The notes under the pieces are model-generated. The model ran no database searches. It saw only the letters and a program-made list of their open reading frames with translations, and was not told where the DNA came from. From Sutterella wadsworthensis 2_1_59BFAA (GTDB taxonomy: Bacteria > Pseudomonadota > Gammaproteobacteria > Burkholderiales > Burkholderiaceae_F): a DNA stretch of 64,000 bases. Made by a program: the position numbers and the translations under genes. Location: positions 73,149 through 137,148 of the forward strand of contig NZ_JH815518.1 in the NCBI RefSeq assembly GCF_000297775.1, written 5' to 3'. Shown piece by piece: positions 46,952 through 56,885 of this stretch; positions within the stretch are counted from its first letter, which is position 1; each line of letters begins with the position of its first letter.

Positions 46952-47110
46952 ATAAGACGATTTTTGAGCAGGGGAGGTCGCAGGCGGAGCAAGGGTTTGA
47001 GTGAAGCGGAGGCATGACAAATGGAGCAGACGAAAACAATGTTTTCGAGGTAAACTCTAAGATTCTGGACGTGTGCGCATCATGCGCTCAGATTTCCACC
47101 GCCCGAGATT

Positions 47111-47788
47111 ATGTACGAACACGAACCCGATCAGTATCTGCTCGACCTGCAGGAGCGCGACAAGCCGACGCTCGACAACTTCGTTGTCGGTGCCAACGGC
47201 GAAGCCGTCAGTGTTCTGCGAGAAGTGGCCGCAGGCTGCGGGCCCACCTTCGTGTATCTGTACGGTCCCAAGGGGGCGGGCCTCACGCATCTGCTGAGAA
47301 GTCTGGTGCCTGAAGAGGGCTTCCGCGTGCCGATGTTCGATCCGAAGGTGCCGCTCTACGTCGTTGACGACGTGGACGAACTGGATCCTGGCTGGGCATT
47401 GCAGCTGCTTGCACTGCAGAATGCCGTGCGCGGAACGCCGGGCATGCATCTCGTGTGTGCGGGCAGGGTGCCCGCCGCTCAGCTTCCGCTTCCTGAAGTC
47501 GTCAGAAGTCGTCTGGCTTGGGGACTCTGCTATGCAATTCGTCCGCTTGACGATGAGGAGCGTCTTGCCGAGCTTCACCGTCAGGCCGCACGACGCGGCA
47601 TCGAGCTCACGCCCGACATCCTTCACTGGATGGGGGCCAACCTGCCGCGCGACATGCGCACGCTCACCTGTGTGCTTGATGAGGCGGACCGCCTCGGGTT
47701 GCAGAAGCAGCGTCGTGTGACGCTTCCTCTGTTGCGCGAGGCCGTGACCTCTCTTGATGAGAGGCAGCACGCTCGTCAGGCATACTGA
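47111..47788 (+). CDS. hda: DnaA regulatory inactivator Hda-like protein
   Basis: An AAA+ DnaA-domain protein that, with the DNA-loaded beta clamp, stimulates ATP hydrolysis by DnaA. At 225 residues it has Hda size. The N-terminus contains QYLLDL (8-13), matching the clamp-binding QLxLxL pattern. The Walker A region is GPKGAGLT (52-59) with the usual Lys missing, as in other Hda proteins. VDDVDELD is the Walker B region, and RSRLAWGL matches the DnaA-like arginine-finger block. It heads a run with HAD phosphatase, pcnB and folK, as in other betaproteobacteria. Confidence 0.92.
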   Translation: MYEHEPDQYLLDLQERDKPTLDNFVVGANGEAVSVLREVAAGCGPTFVYLYGPKGAGLTHLLRSLVPEEGFRVPMFDPKVPLYVVDDVDELDPGWALQLLALQNAVRGTPGMHLVCAGRVPAAQLPLPEVVRSRLAWGLCYAIRPLDDEERLAELHRQAARRGIELTPDILHWMGANLPRDMRTLTCVLDEADRLGLQKQRRVTLPLLREAVTSLDERQHARQAY

Positions 47789-47805
47789 TCCCGTTTTTTC
47801 ACGAC

Positions 47806-48492
47806 ATGAAGTTTGCAGTCTTCGATCTTGATCACACGCTCCTCCCCGTCGACAGCGGAGAGAACTGGAGCCGCTGGCTCGTGAGAGCCGCAGGCATGGA
47901 TGTCGCCCTGATGGACGCCCGGATCGAGGCCTATGCCGAAGCCTACCGCAAGGGTGCATTCAGTGCCGACGAGTTCATGGGCTTTCAGGCGGGGCTTCTG
48001 GCTGCCTGCAGGCGGCAGGATCTGGAGAAGTGGCGCGCAGCCTATATCGATGCCTGCGTCAGGCCGCACCTCCGCCCCGAAGCGCTCGATCTGGTCGAGT
48101 CCCGCAGGAAGGCGGGGTTTGAGCTTGTGCTTGCTTCAGGCACGCATGCCTTCGTGACGGGGGCGATTGCGCCGCTCTTCGGCATCAGGCATCTTGTGGC
48201 GGCTCGACCTGAAGAGGACGCCTTCGGAGAGTTCACGGGCCGAATTGCAGGGTCCCACTCATACGGCGAGGGCAAGCTGGTGCTCCTCAGGGGGTTTCTG
48301 GAGAGTCTGGGCGCTGCTGATGACGGCCTCAGGCTGGAGGCCTACAGCGACTCGATCAACGATCTGCCGATGCTGGCCTTTGCCGCTGAACGCGGCAAGG
48401 CGTTCGCCGTCAATCCAGACGGCATGCTTCGGTCGGAAGCCGCCTGCAGAGGCTGGCGAATCATGGATATTTTCAAAAAGGACAGGGCGTAA
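47806..48492 (+). CDS. HAD-superfamily IB phosphatase
   Basis: A phosphoserine-phosphatase-like hydrolase. The 228 residues have motif I DLDHT (D7, D9), a four-helix cap (about 20-90), motif II LVLASGT (Ser/Thr), a conserved Lys in YGEGKLVLL (motif III) and motif IV SDSINDLPML. The subfamily IB pattern includes GIRHLVAARPEEDAFGEFTGRI. The gene sits between hda and pcnB with 17 bp and 0 bp spacing, a conserved betaproteobacterial arrangement. True substrate unknown; SerB activity is not implied. Confidence 0.88.
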   Translation: MKFAVFDLDHTLLPVDSGENWSRWLVRAAGMDVALMDARIEAYAEAYRKGAFSADEFMGFQAGLLAACRRQDLEKWRAAYIDACVRPHLRPEALDLVESRRKAGFELVLASGTHAFVTGAIAPLFGIRHLVAARPEEDAFGEFTGRIAGSHSYGEGKLVLLRGFLESLGAADDGLRLEAYSDSINDLPMLAFAAERGKAFAVNPDGMLRSEAACRGWRIMDIFKKDRA

Positions 48493-49932
48493 ATGTTTGG
48501 CCGTATTGTCAACCGGGTGAGGGACATGTTCGCCCCACGTTCCGTTGTCGTCAAGAATCCCCGCGTGATTTCCGCAGATGAGCACCGCATCGATCCGGCC
48601 TTGGTGTCGGCTGAGGCGCGGGCGACCTGCGAGGCGCTCAAGCGTCGCGGCTTCCAGGCCTACATCGTGGGCGGTGCCGTTCGCGACCTGATGCTCGGCG
48701 TCACGCCCAAGGACTTCGACGTGGCGACCGATGCGACGCCCGAACAGGTGAAGCGCTGCCAGCGCCGCGCCGTGATCATTGGCCGTCGCTTCAAGCTCGT
48801 ACATGTGATTTTCGGGCGCGAGGTCATCGAGTGCTCGACCTTCCGTGCGCTCGAGGGCGCGGGCCAGCGCAAGGACGCCACGGGGCGCGTCGTCTCCGAC
48901 AACGTCTTCGGCGAGATGTGGGAGGACGCGGCTAGGCGCGACTTCACGATCAATGCGCTGTACTACGATCCCCAGACGCAGGAGCTCTTCGACTATCACC
49001 GCGGCTTTGAAGATCTCGCCGCAAAGCGCCTTCGCATGATCGGTGATCCAGCCGAGCGCTACAGGGAAGACCCCGTGCGAATGATGCGCGCCGTGCGCAT
49101 CGCGGCGAAGCTCGGCTTCACGATCGAGCCCGCCACTGAAGCGCCGATTCCCAAAATGGCGAAGCTTCTCGAAAACGTGCCCTCCGCCCGTCTTGTCGAC
49201 GAGGTACTCAAGCTTCTGACCAGCGGTCATGCCGTGGCCTGCCTCTCGAAGTTGCGTCAGGAGGGACTTCACAAGGCGCTTCTGCCGTTGCTGGACGTGA
49301 TCGTCTCCGAGCCTGACGGCGAGGAGTTCCTGATGCTCGCCCTGAAGCGCACCGACGAGCGCATCGCCGTCGGCAAGAAGATTTCGCCCTCCTTCCTTTT
49401 TGGCACGCTGCTCTGGCCGCAGGTCGTCAAGCGCTGGCGTTACAACGAGGATGAAAAGGGCATGAGCCGCATGGCCGCCCTTCATGCGGCCTGCGTCGAC
49501 GTGCTTGCCACCCAGTGCCAGCAGCTGAACATCCAGCGACGCTATCAGGCGGACATCCACGATCTGTGGATGCTTCAGGCGAGGTTCGAGCGCCGCACGG
49601 GCAAGACTGCCTATGCGCTCGTCTCCCATCCCCGCTATCGTGCTGCCTATGACTTCATGCTGCTTCGTTCGCTACTCGGTCATGTGCCCGAGTCTCTCGT
49701 TCAGTGGTGGGACGCTTTTGCGCTCTCCGACGAGGAAACTCGTGCAGGCATGATCGCAGAGGCTCAGCGCGAGGCCCGCATGACGGGGGACGCCGCCCGC
49801 AGCCATCGACGCCGCGCAGCGTCCGCCGGCGGCGAGACGCCTGCCGAGGATGGCGAGCGCCGCTCGTCGAGAAGGCGTCGCCGTTCGCCGCGACGCTCCT
49901 CCCGCAGCCGTCAGGAGCGCAGTGATGCCTGA
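48493..49932 (+). CDS. pcnB: Poly(A) polymerase I
   Basis: Adds poly(A) tails to RNA 3' ends, promoting decay. A class II nucleotidyltransferase: the head domain has YIVGGAVRDLMLG and DFDVATDATPEQVKR (catalytic D74 and D76), then RRDFTINALYYDP, DLAAKRLRMIGDPAERYREDPVRMMRAVRIAAKLGF. The 479 residues end in a very basic Arg/Ser tail (from about 440, RRSSRRRRRSPRRSS), typical of PcnB rather than CCA-adding enzymes. It starts directly after the HAD stop and overlaps folK by 8 bp. Confidence 0.94.
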   Translation: MFGRIVNRVRDMFAPRSVVVKNPRVISADEHRIDPALVSAEARATCEALKRRGFQAYIVGGAVRDLMLGVTPKDFDVATDATPEQVKRCQRRAVIIGRRFKLVHVIFGREVIECSTFRALEGAGQRKDATGRVVSDNVFGEMWEDAARRDFTINALYYDPQTQELFDYHRGFEDLAAKRLRMIGDPAERYREDPVRMMRAVRIAAKLGFTIEPATEAPIPKMAKLLENVPSARLVDEVLKLLTSGHAVACLSKLRQEGLHKALLPLLDVIVSEPDGEEFLMLALKRTDERIAVGKKISPSFLFGTLLWPQVVKRWRYNEDEKGMSRMAALHAACVDVLATQCQQLNIQRRYQADIHDLWMLQARFERRTGKTAYALVSHPRYRAAYDFMLLRSLLGHVPESLVQWWDAFALSDEETRAGMIAEAQREARMTGDAARSHRRRAASAGGETPAEDGERRSSRRRRRSPRRSSRSRQERSDA

Positions 49933-50434
49933 GGCGATCATCGCGCTCGGGGCCAATCTGGGGCAGCCCGTTGAGGCACTCAGGTCTGCTGTGCAGGCGC
50001 TCGGACGGACGGACGGCATCCGCGTGCTCGGCACGAGTCGCTTCTATACGACGAGTCCCGTCGAGTCTTCCGGTCCCGACTACGTCAATGCTGCGGTGCT
50101 GGTCGAGACGACGCTTGAGCCTATGGCGCTTCTGCGCGCCTGTCAGGCGATTGAGAACGCACACGGTCGCGTTAGGCCGGCGGGCGTTGTCAATGCGCCC
50201 AGAACGCTCGATCTGGACGTGATTGCCTATGAGGGGACGGTTTCCGACGATCCCGTGCTGACGCTTCCTCATCCTCGCATGCACGAACGCCTCTTCGTGC
50301 TGGTGCCGATTGCGGATCTGCTGCCTGACTGGAGACTGCCTGACGGGCGCACCGTCGGAGAAGCCGTCAGGGACGTGCGGGAGGCTCATCCCGATCATCT
50401 GATCCGCCCACTGGGCCCGGAAAATATGGCATAA
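49925..50434 (+). CDS. folK: 2-amino-4-hydroxy-6-hydroxymethyldihydropteridine pyrophosphokinase
   Basis: Pyrophosphorylates the pterin precursor in folate synthesis. The 169 residues start MPEAIIALGANLGQPVEAL, and RFYTTSPVESSGPDYVNAAVLVETTLEP is the second family block. The signature loop RVRPAGVVNAPRTLDLDVIAYEG carries the catalytic Asp pair, and LPHPRMHERLFVLVPIADL follows. The ATG at 49925 lies inside the end of pcnB, a translationally coupled start; pcnB-folK is common in betaproteobacteria. Upstream in-frame codons overlap pcnB and are ignored. Confidence 0.95.
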   Translation: MPEAIIALGANLGQPVEALRSAVQALGRTDGIRVLGTSRFYTTSPVESSGPDYVNAAVLVETTLEPMALLRACQAIENAHGRVRPAGVVNAPRTLDLDVIAYEGTVSDDPVLTLPHPRMHERLFVLVPIADLLPDWRLPDGRTVGEAVRDVREAHPDHLIRPLGPENMA

Positions 50435-50458
50435 TTCACTTCTTAATTTGAAAGGGTT

Positions 50459-50543
50459 CCCCGGATGGCGGAATGGTAGACGCAGCGGATTCAAAATCCG
50501 CCGGTGAACAACCATGAGAGTTCGAGTCTCTCTCTGGGGACCA
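50459..50543 (+). tRNA. tRNA-Leu(CAA)
   Basis: An 85-nt class II tRNA. Acceptor stem CCCCGGA pairs with TCTGGGG (one G-T pair), discriminator A, encoded CCA at 50541-50543. The D-arm GGCGGAATGGTAGACGC is typical of tRNA-Leu. The anticodon stem GCGGA/TCCGC encloses TTCAAAA, giving CAA, and a variable arm (CGGTGAACAACCATG) precedes the T-arm AGAGTTCGAGTCTCT. It is followed 9 bp later by a terminator; it starts 24 bp after folK and may be processed from that transcript. Confidence 0.97.
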
Positions 50544-50552
50544 TCAAAAGCT

Positions 50553-50590
50553 AAGGTCGATGCAGTCGTTGCACCGGCCTTTTCTTTTAT
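50553..50590 (+). terminator. Terminator after tRNA-Leu
   Basis: AAGGTCGATGCA pairs with TGCACCGGCCTT (one G-T pair, one A-C mismatch) around GTCGT, followed by TTTCTTTTAT. Confidence 0.8.
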
Positions 50591-50600
50591 CCTGCAAGCG

Positions 50601-50634
50601 GCAAAGCCTGCGCGGAAGTCCGCACAGGCTTTGC
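50601..50634. terminator. Second hairpin before the convergent fusion gene
   Basis: GCAAAGCCTG pairs with CAGGCTTTGC, with an inner GCGGA/TCCGC helix and a C-A mismatch. It stands 22 bp beyond the stop of the convergent gene and probably ends that transcript. Confidence 0.6.
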
Positions 50635-50656
50635 GTAATGAGAGTTGGGTCCTGTC

Positions 50657-52015
50657 TCAGAGATGTTGGCGGAGGAACTGTGCCAGCGCCGCGAGCTCGT
50701 CCTGACAGATTTCGTGGTCCATGTCGAACGGAAGCCAGCGGAAGTCGGGGTTGATCTCCTGAATGACCTGAGCGCTGCGCTTGGCGGTCAGTGGCGAAAT
50801 AACGGAGTCGAAGAGACCGTGCGCCATGAAGACGGGCGTCTTGCGGCCGGCGGGCGTGATTTCTGAGAACAGAGTGCCCGCGAGCGGCAGGTAGCCCGAA
50901 AGGGCCACGATGCCCGCGACAGGTTCTTCTTCACGAAGTCCCGCGTAGAGTGCGGCGGCCGCGCCCTGAGAGAAGCCTCCGAGGAAGATGCGGCTGCGGG
51001 GGATGCCCGCCTTTTCGACGTCCGTGATGAGAAGACTGATGCGGGCTGCGGTTTCCCTGATGCCTGCACGGTCCTCGTTGTCGTCGATCTTGTCCGAGCG
51101 CACGTCGTACCAGGCGCGGAGCGGATAGCCCGGATGCGCGGAGATTTCACGCACGGGGGCGTTGGGCAGAATGAATCGGCAGACGGGACCGCCGAAGTCA
51201 AGGATCTCGTCAGGGAAGGGCGCGAAGTCGTTGTTGTCGACGCCCATGCCGTGGAGCCAGATGACGGCGGCTTCAGGCGCATTCTGCGCGCGCCGCGGGG
51301 AGACCATCAGGATGTCCTTCGGATCGAAGGGCTTGACGGCGGGTTCCGCAGGCTTGGCGGGTTGGGAGGGTTGGACCGGTTCGGCCTGCTTCTCCTCTGC
51401 GGGCTTCAGGCGCTGAGCGCTCTTGGGGCGGAAGGCCCTGACGACTTCCTCGCGGGTCTCGACGTAGGGACCGCCGATGAGGTCGATGCAGTAGGGCACG
51501 GCTGCAAAGATGCCGTTGACGACGGACTTGCCGTCCTTGCCCCTGAGGCCCTCAAGCGTTTCAGCAATGGCCTTTGGCTGGCCGGGAAGATTGATGATGA
51601 GCGCCGCATGATCGGGCGTTTCGCGAAGCACGGCCGTCTGGCGCGACAGAATGGCGGTCGGGACGAAGTGGCCTGAGATCGCTCGCATCTGTTCGCCGAA
51701 GCCCGGCATCTCGCGCGTACCGACGGCAAGCGTCGCTTCGGGCGTGACGTCGCGGCGCGAGGGGCCCGTTCCGCCCGTCGTGAGGACGAGGTCGCAGCCG
51801 ATGATGTCGACGAGCTCGCGCAACGTTTTCTCGATCTCGAAGCGCTCGTCGGGGATGAGGCGCTTGTGCACGGCCATCGGGTTGATGATGGCCTTCCTGC
51901 ACCAGGCTTCGAGCTCGGGAATGCCGCGGTCGTCATAGACGCCCTTGCTGGCGCGGTCAGACACGGACACGAGGCCCAGAATCAGTTCGTTTTCACTTTT
52001 GCGAGGCGGCTTCAT
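50657..52015 (-). CDS. Fusion of MogA-type molybdopterin adenylyltransferase and carboxylesterase
   Basis: A 452-residue, two-domain protein. Residues about 10-195 are a MogA/MoaB domain: LGLVSVSDRASKGVYDDRG, LVLTTGGTGPSRRDVTPEAT with GGTG 81-84, and INLPGQPKAIAETLEGL. A Pro/Ala/Lys linker (about 200-232) follows. Residues about 235-452 are an Abhydrolase_2 (phospholipase/carboxylesterase) domain: VIWLHGMGVDNNDF, GGFSQGAA (Ser349), GLFDSVI (Asp403) and DMDHE (His434). All catalytic residues are present. darP is 24 bp upstream on the same strand; mog next to darP and pmbA is a known order, but the fused esterase is unusual. MogA activity is likely; the esterase substrate is unknown. Confidence 0.88.
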   Translation of the reverse strand: MKPPRKSENELILGLVSVSDRASKGVYDDRGIPELEAWCRKAIINPMAVHKRLIPDERFEIEKTLRELVDIIGCDLVLTTGGTGPSRRDVTPEATLAVGTREMPGFGEQMRAISGHFVPTAILSRQTAVLRETPDHAALIINLPGQPKAIAETLEGLRGKDGKSVVNGIFAAVPYCIDLIGGPYVETREEVVRAFRPKSAQRLKPAEEKQAEPVQPSQPAKPAEPAVKPFDPKDILMVSPRRAQNAPEAAVIWLHGMGVDNNDFAPFPDEILDFGGPVCRFILPNAPVREISAHPGYPLRAWYDVRSDKIDDNEDRAGIRETAARISLLITDVEKAGIPRSRIFLGGFSQGAAAALYAGLREEEPVAGIVALSGYLPLAGTLFSEITPAGRKTPVFMAHGLFDSVISPLTAKRSAQVIQEINPDFRWLPFDMDHEICQDELAALAQFLRQHL

Positions 52016-52039
52016 CGAAATCGTCCTTTGGCCTGATGG

Positions 52040-52600
52040 TTATTCTTCGTTCTCGTCGTCTTCGGCGAAGAGGCTGATGGGCTCTTCGAGAAGATCATGA
52101 AGGTAGCGGTAGAGCTCGCGGGCGCTCTTGGGCGGCTTCTGTGCCTCGCGCTCCTTGCGAGCTGTACGCACAAGCGTCCGAAGGCGTGGGATGTCAGCTT
52201 CGGGATGCTCGCTGATGAATTTGGTGAGCGCTTCGTCGCCTGCAAGCATTTGGTCGCGCAGCGTCTCGCAGCGGTGAAGCAGGGCGACGGCGGCGCGGGA
52301 TTCGCCCGTGACGCGGTCGATCGCTTCGCGAACGGCGACGGGATCCATGTTGCGCATCTTCTTGCCGATGAGCTGGAGCTGGCGTCGCTGCGCGCCGAAG
52401 CTTCTCATGCGGCGGAATTCGACGATTTCCACGAGAACCTCGTCGGGAAGGCCGATGCGCTTGAGCTGCTCGTCGCCGAGCTTCGTCATCTCGCGTCCGA
52501 GATCCTGGAGCGCGTTCTGCTCGCGCTTGAGCTGGGATTTGGAGGGGCCGCGGTAGCCGTTTTCGTCAACGTCGTCTTCGTAGATCTGTTCCTGGCGCAT
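52040..52600 (-). CDS. darP: Ribosome biogenesis factor DarP (YjgA, DUF615)
   Basis: A small, mostly helical protein that associates with 50S assembly intermediates in E. coli. The 186 residues carry the family blocks GPSKSQLKREQNALQDLGREMTKL and LPDEVLVEIVEFRRMRSFGAQRRQLQLIGKKMR (residues about 20-90), followed by charged helices. It is divergent from pmbA (107-bp gap between starts), the usual pmbA/yjgA arrangement of proteobacteria, and is followed by the MogA fusion gene. Function here is by family assignment only. Confidence 0.92.
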   Translation of the reverse strand: MRQEQIYEDDVDENGYRGPSKSQLKREQNALQDLGREMTKLGDEQLKRIGLPDEVLVEIVEFRRMRSFGAQRRQLQLIGKKMRNMDPVAVREAIDRVTGESRAAVALLHRCETLRDQMLAGDEALTKFISEHPEADIPRLRTLVRTARKEREAQKPPKSARELYRYLHDLLEEPISLFAEDDENEE

Positions 52601-52707
52601 GGCAAAGCTCTTGCGTTAAAAAGTCATCAAAACCCTTATGATAGCGGGATCGCGGGCAGGACGTCGGATGTCCGAAGGCCCGTGAAGGCGGAGGAAGGAG
52701 AGTGAAA

Positions 52708-54048
52708 ATGCAGGATGAAGTCGAAATGCGCACGGAGGAGCTCGCCCGATGGACGGTGGAGCGTTCGAAGTCGCTTGGGGCGGACTGCGCAAGCGCCGAG
52801 GTGAGCCACGACAAGGGGCTGAGCGTGACGGTGCGCATGGGGGAGGTCGACGCCGTAGAGCACACCGAGGAGCGTGTCCTGACGCTCAACGCGTGGATCG
52901 GAGGGCGAAAAGGCTGCGCAAGCACGGCGGACTTTTCCGAACGCTCGCTCGAGGCGGCCGTGCAGGCCGCCGTCGACATCGCCCGCGTCTCGGCGGAGGA
53001 CCCTGCTGCGGGACTTCCCGAGGCGGAGGATCTGCAGGCCGACATGCGTGACCTGTCGCTCTGGCATCCGTTCGAGGGAGGCGTCCAGGAGGCCGTAAGG
53101 CTGGCCTCGGCCGTAGAGGAGGCCGTCTTCGAGGCGGACGAGCGGATCGTCAACTCCGATGGCACGAACTTCTCGACCTCGTCGGGGGAGTTCACGCTGG
53201 CCAATTCGCTCGGGTTCTGCGCTGGCTACAGGTATTCGCGTCACGACATGGACGCTGCGCCCATTGCCGAGGACGACTCCGGCATGCAGCGCGACGGCTG
53301 GTGGACGCAGGGGCGCGCCGTCGAGGATCTTCTGGACCCCGCCGAACTCGGACGCACGGCTGCCGGGCGCACGGTCGCTCGCCTTGGCGCAAGGCCGCTG
53401 TCGAGCCGTCGTGCGCGGGTGCTCTTTGATGCGCCCGTGGCGACGGGACTTCTGGACATTCTTGAAGAACTCCTCAACGGGCGCGCCTGGTACAGGCATG
53501 CGAGCTGTCTCGAGGGAAGGCTTGGCGAGCGGATTCTTCCTGCTCATGTCTTCGTGGAGGAGGATCCCTATCTCATGAGGGCGCTCGGTTCCGGAGTCTT
53601 CGACGACGAAGGGTGCGCGGGACGAAGACGCATGATCGTGTCGGACGGACGGATTGAGGGGATCTTCCTCTCCAGCTATTCCGCCCGAAGGCTCGGAATG
53701 AGGACGACGGGAAATCTCGGCGGAGCCTACAACCTGAGGCTTTCCAGCACCGAGACTCGACCTGAGGACACGAGGCGGGCGATGCTCGAGCGCCTTGGCA
53801 CGGGATTCCTCGTGACGGAGCTGATCGGGCAGGGGCTCAACGCGGTCTCGGGAGACTATTCGAGGGGAGCCTCGGGCTTCTGGGTCGAGAACGGGCGGAT
53901 CGTCGCCCCCGTCGAAGGGGTGACCATTGCCTCGAACATTCTCACGATGATGAAGACGATCGAGGCGATCGGAGCCGACGAACACGACACGGGCGTGCGT
54001 CGATCGGGAAGCCTGCTGATTCCCGATCTGATGCTCGCGGGCGAATGA
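52708..54048 (+). CDS. pmbA: Metalloprotease subunit PmbA (TldE)
   Basis: TldE partner of the TldD/TldE zinc protease, which degrades unfolded peptides and matures microcin-like peptides in enterics. The 446 residues from ATG 52708 follow GAGGAAGGAG at good spacing; GTG 52702 is too close to it. Family blocks are LGADCASAEVSHDKGLSVTVR, ADFSERSLEAAVQAAVDIARVS and NSDGTNFSTSSGEF. Further on are LFDAPVATGLLDIL and GAYNLRLSSTETRPEDTRRAML. TldE lacks the HExxH motif of TldD, and none is seen here. tldD is not in the window. Confidence 0.94.
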   Translation: MQDEVEMRTEELARWTVERSKSLGADCASAEVSHDKGLSVTVRMGEVDAVEHTEERVLTLNAWIGGRKGCASTADFSERSLEAAVQAAVDIARVSAEDPAAGLPEAEDLQADMRDLSLWHPFEGGVQEAVRLASAVEEAVFEADERIVNSDGTNFSTSSGEFTLANSLGFCAGYRYSRHDMDAAPIAEDDSGMQRDGWWTQGRAVEDLLDPAELGRTAAGRTVARLGARPLSSRRARVLFDAPVATGLLDILEELLNGRAWYRHASCLEGRLGERILPAHVFVEEDPYLMRALGSGVFDDEGCAGRRRMIVSDGRIEGIFLSSYSARRLGMRTTGNLGGAYNLRLSSTETRPEDTRRAMLERLGTGFLVTELIGQGLNAVSGDYSRGASGFWVENGRIVAPVEGVTIASNILTMMKTIEAIGADEHDTGVRRSGSLLIPDLMLAGE

Positions 54049-54177
54049 GCTCTGACGAATGAGCCTCGAAGGGGCTTCTTCGCAACGAGGTGCAAAGTCA
54101 GGCGTCTTTGTCGAGACAGTCGCGGGCAAAGCGGGTAGAATGCCGCTTTTCTCAAATTCCCACTGGCCTGTCAAGCC

Positions 54178-55224
54178 ATGCAAGAACAGCACTTATCCGA
54201 TTTCGATTTCGAGCTCCCGCCGGAGCTCATCGCCCAGTATCCCCTTGAAAACCGCACTGCATCTCGTCTTCTGCACATCACGAAGGACGTGATCGAGGAC
54301 TGCACGTTCACGGACATCGAGGGCTTTCTTCACGAAGGCGACCTGCTTGTCGCCAACAACACCAAGGTCATCAAGGCCCGCCTGCTCGGCCGCAAGGCCA
54401 CGGGCGGCAACGTCGAGGCCCTGATTGAGCGCGTCACGGGCGAGCGCACCGCTATCTCCATGGTTCGCGCCAGCAAGTCCCCGAAGCCGGGCACTGTCCT
54501 CTACTTCGAGGCCGACGGCATCGAGGAGCCCGTCATGGTGACGGGCCGTCAGGGCCAGTTCTTCGAACTTGAGTTCGAGCGTCCCGTACTCGACGTTCTC
54601 GAGGCGTTCGGTCGCGTTCCGCTTCCTCCCTACATCACGCATGCGGCGCAGAAGTCCGACGAGAGCCGCTATCAGACGGTCTATGCCCGCTATCCCGGCG
54701 CCGTGGCCGCTCCAACGGCCGGCCTTCACTTCACCGAGGATCTTCTCGGCAGGCTTGCGGCCAAGGGGGTCGACATCGAGTATGTCACGCTTCACGTCGG
54801 CGCGGGGACCTTTCAGCCCGTTCGCGTCGAGAATCTTTCTGAACACCAGATGCATTCGGAATGGTTCAACATGCCCGAGGACGTGGCCGCGCGCATCAAT
54901 CGTGCGAAGGCCGAGGGCCGCCGCGTGATCGCCGTCGGCACGACGTCGCTGCGCACGATCGAGAGCGCGGCCGACGCCGTCGGGCACGTGGCCGCGGGCG
55001 CCCGCGACACCTCGCTCTTCATCATGCCCGACTATCGCTTCCGCATCATCGACGCGCTCATCACGAACTTCCATCTTCCGAAGTCGACGCTCGTCATGCT
55101 GGTCTCCGCCCTTGCGGGCCGCGAGCGCATTCTGGAGGCCTACCGCCATGCCGTTGAGGAGAAGTACCGCTTCTTCAGCTACGGCGACGCATGCTTCATC
55201 GAAAACGCCCGTCTTGCAGGCTGA
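54178..55224 (+). CDS. queA: S-adenosylmethionine:tRNA ribosyltransferase-isomerase
   Basis: Forms epoxyqueuosine on tRNA by transferring ribose from SAM onto preQ1. The 348 residues include [74 protein letters not shown] and [10 protein letters not shown]-like [29 protein letters not shown] possible -10 TAGAAT lies at 54136-54141. It is followed by tgt (45 bp) and the sec genes, an order common in proteobacteria. Confidence 0.96.
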   Translation: MQEQHLSDFDFELPPELIAQYPLENRTASRLLHITKDVIEDCTFTDIEGFLHEGDLLVANNTKVIKARLLGRKATGGNVEALIERVTGERTAISMVRASKSPKPGTVLYFEADGIEEPVMVTGRQGQFFELEFERPVLDVLEAFGRVPLPPYITHAAQKSDESRYQTVYARYPGAVAAPTAGLHFTEDLLGRLAAKGVDIEYVTLHVGAGTFQPVRVENLSEHQMHSEWFNMPEDVAARINRAKAEGRRVIAVGTTSLRTIESAADAVGHVAAGARDTSLFIMPDYRFRIIDALITNFHLPKSTLVMLVSALAGRERILEAYRHAVEEKYRFFSYGDACFIENARLAG

Positions 55225-56403
<1,179 letters not shown>

Positions 56404-56527
56404 ATCCTCCCGGAGTTTCTCAGTCAGAGATAAGGCAAGATCCTTATAATGTCTCAAATCTCCTTCGGCGGGACTCGCTTCCGCCGAAGGTTCCGATTTC
56501 ACACATTCCTGAATCACTGGAGTTCAA

Positions 56528-56875
56528 ATGTTTTTTGTTAGCGATGCCATGGCTGCCGGCGAGGCCGCCGCTCAGGTGGGCGGCATGGAAGGCTTCCTCA
56601 TGCAGGTCGTTCCGCTCGTCGTCATCTTTGCCGTGTTCTGGTTCTTCCTGATCCGTCCTCAGCAGAAGCGCCAGAAGGAACACATGCAGATGTGCGAAGG
56701 CCTGACGCGCGGCGATGAAGTCACCACGCTCGGCGGCATTTCCGGCCGCATCGAGTCCGTCGATGAACAGACGATCGGCCTTCAGGTGGCTTCCGTCGAC
56801 GGCAAGCCCGTCGTGATCCGCATGCAGCGCACCTCGGTCAGCGTCGTCCTCCCGAAGGGCACGCTGAAGATCTGA
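56528..56875 (+). CDS. yajC: Preprotein translocase subunit YajC
   Basis: A small single-span membrane protein associated with SecDF. The 115 residues have one transmembrane helix (about 27-50, VVPLVVIFAVFWFFLIRP) followed by QQKRQKEHMQMCEGLTRGDEVTTLGGISGRIESVDE, the YajC family block. It stands 124 bp after tgt and 180 bp before secD; the latter gap contains three hairpins, so secDF may be partly uncoupled from yajC. Confidence 0.95.
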   Translation: MFFVSDAMAAGEAAAQVGGMEGFLMQVVPLVVIFAVFWFFLIRPQQKRQKEHMQMCEGLTRGDEVTTLGGISGRIESVDEQTIGLQVASVDGKPVVIRMQRTSVSVVLPKGTLKI

Positions 56876-56885
56876 GCAGCATCAA

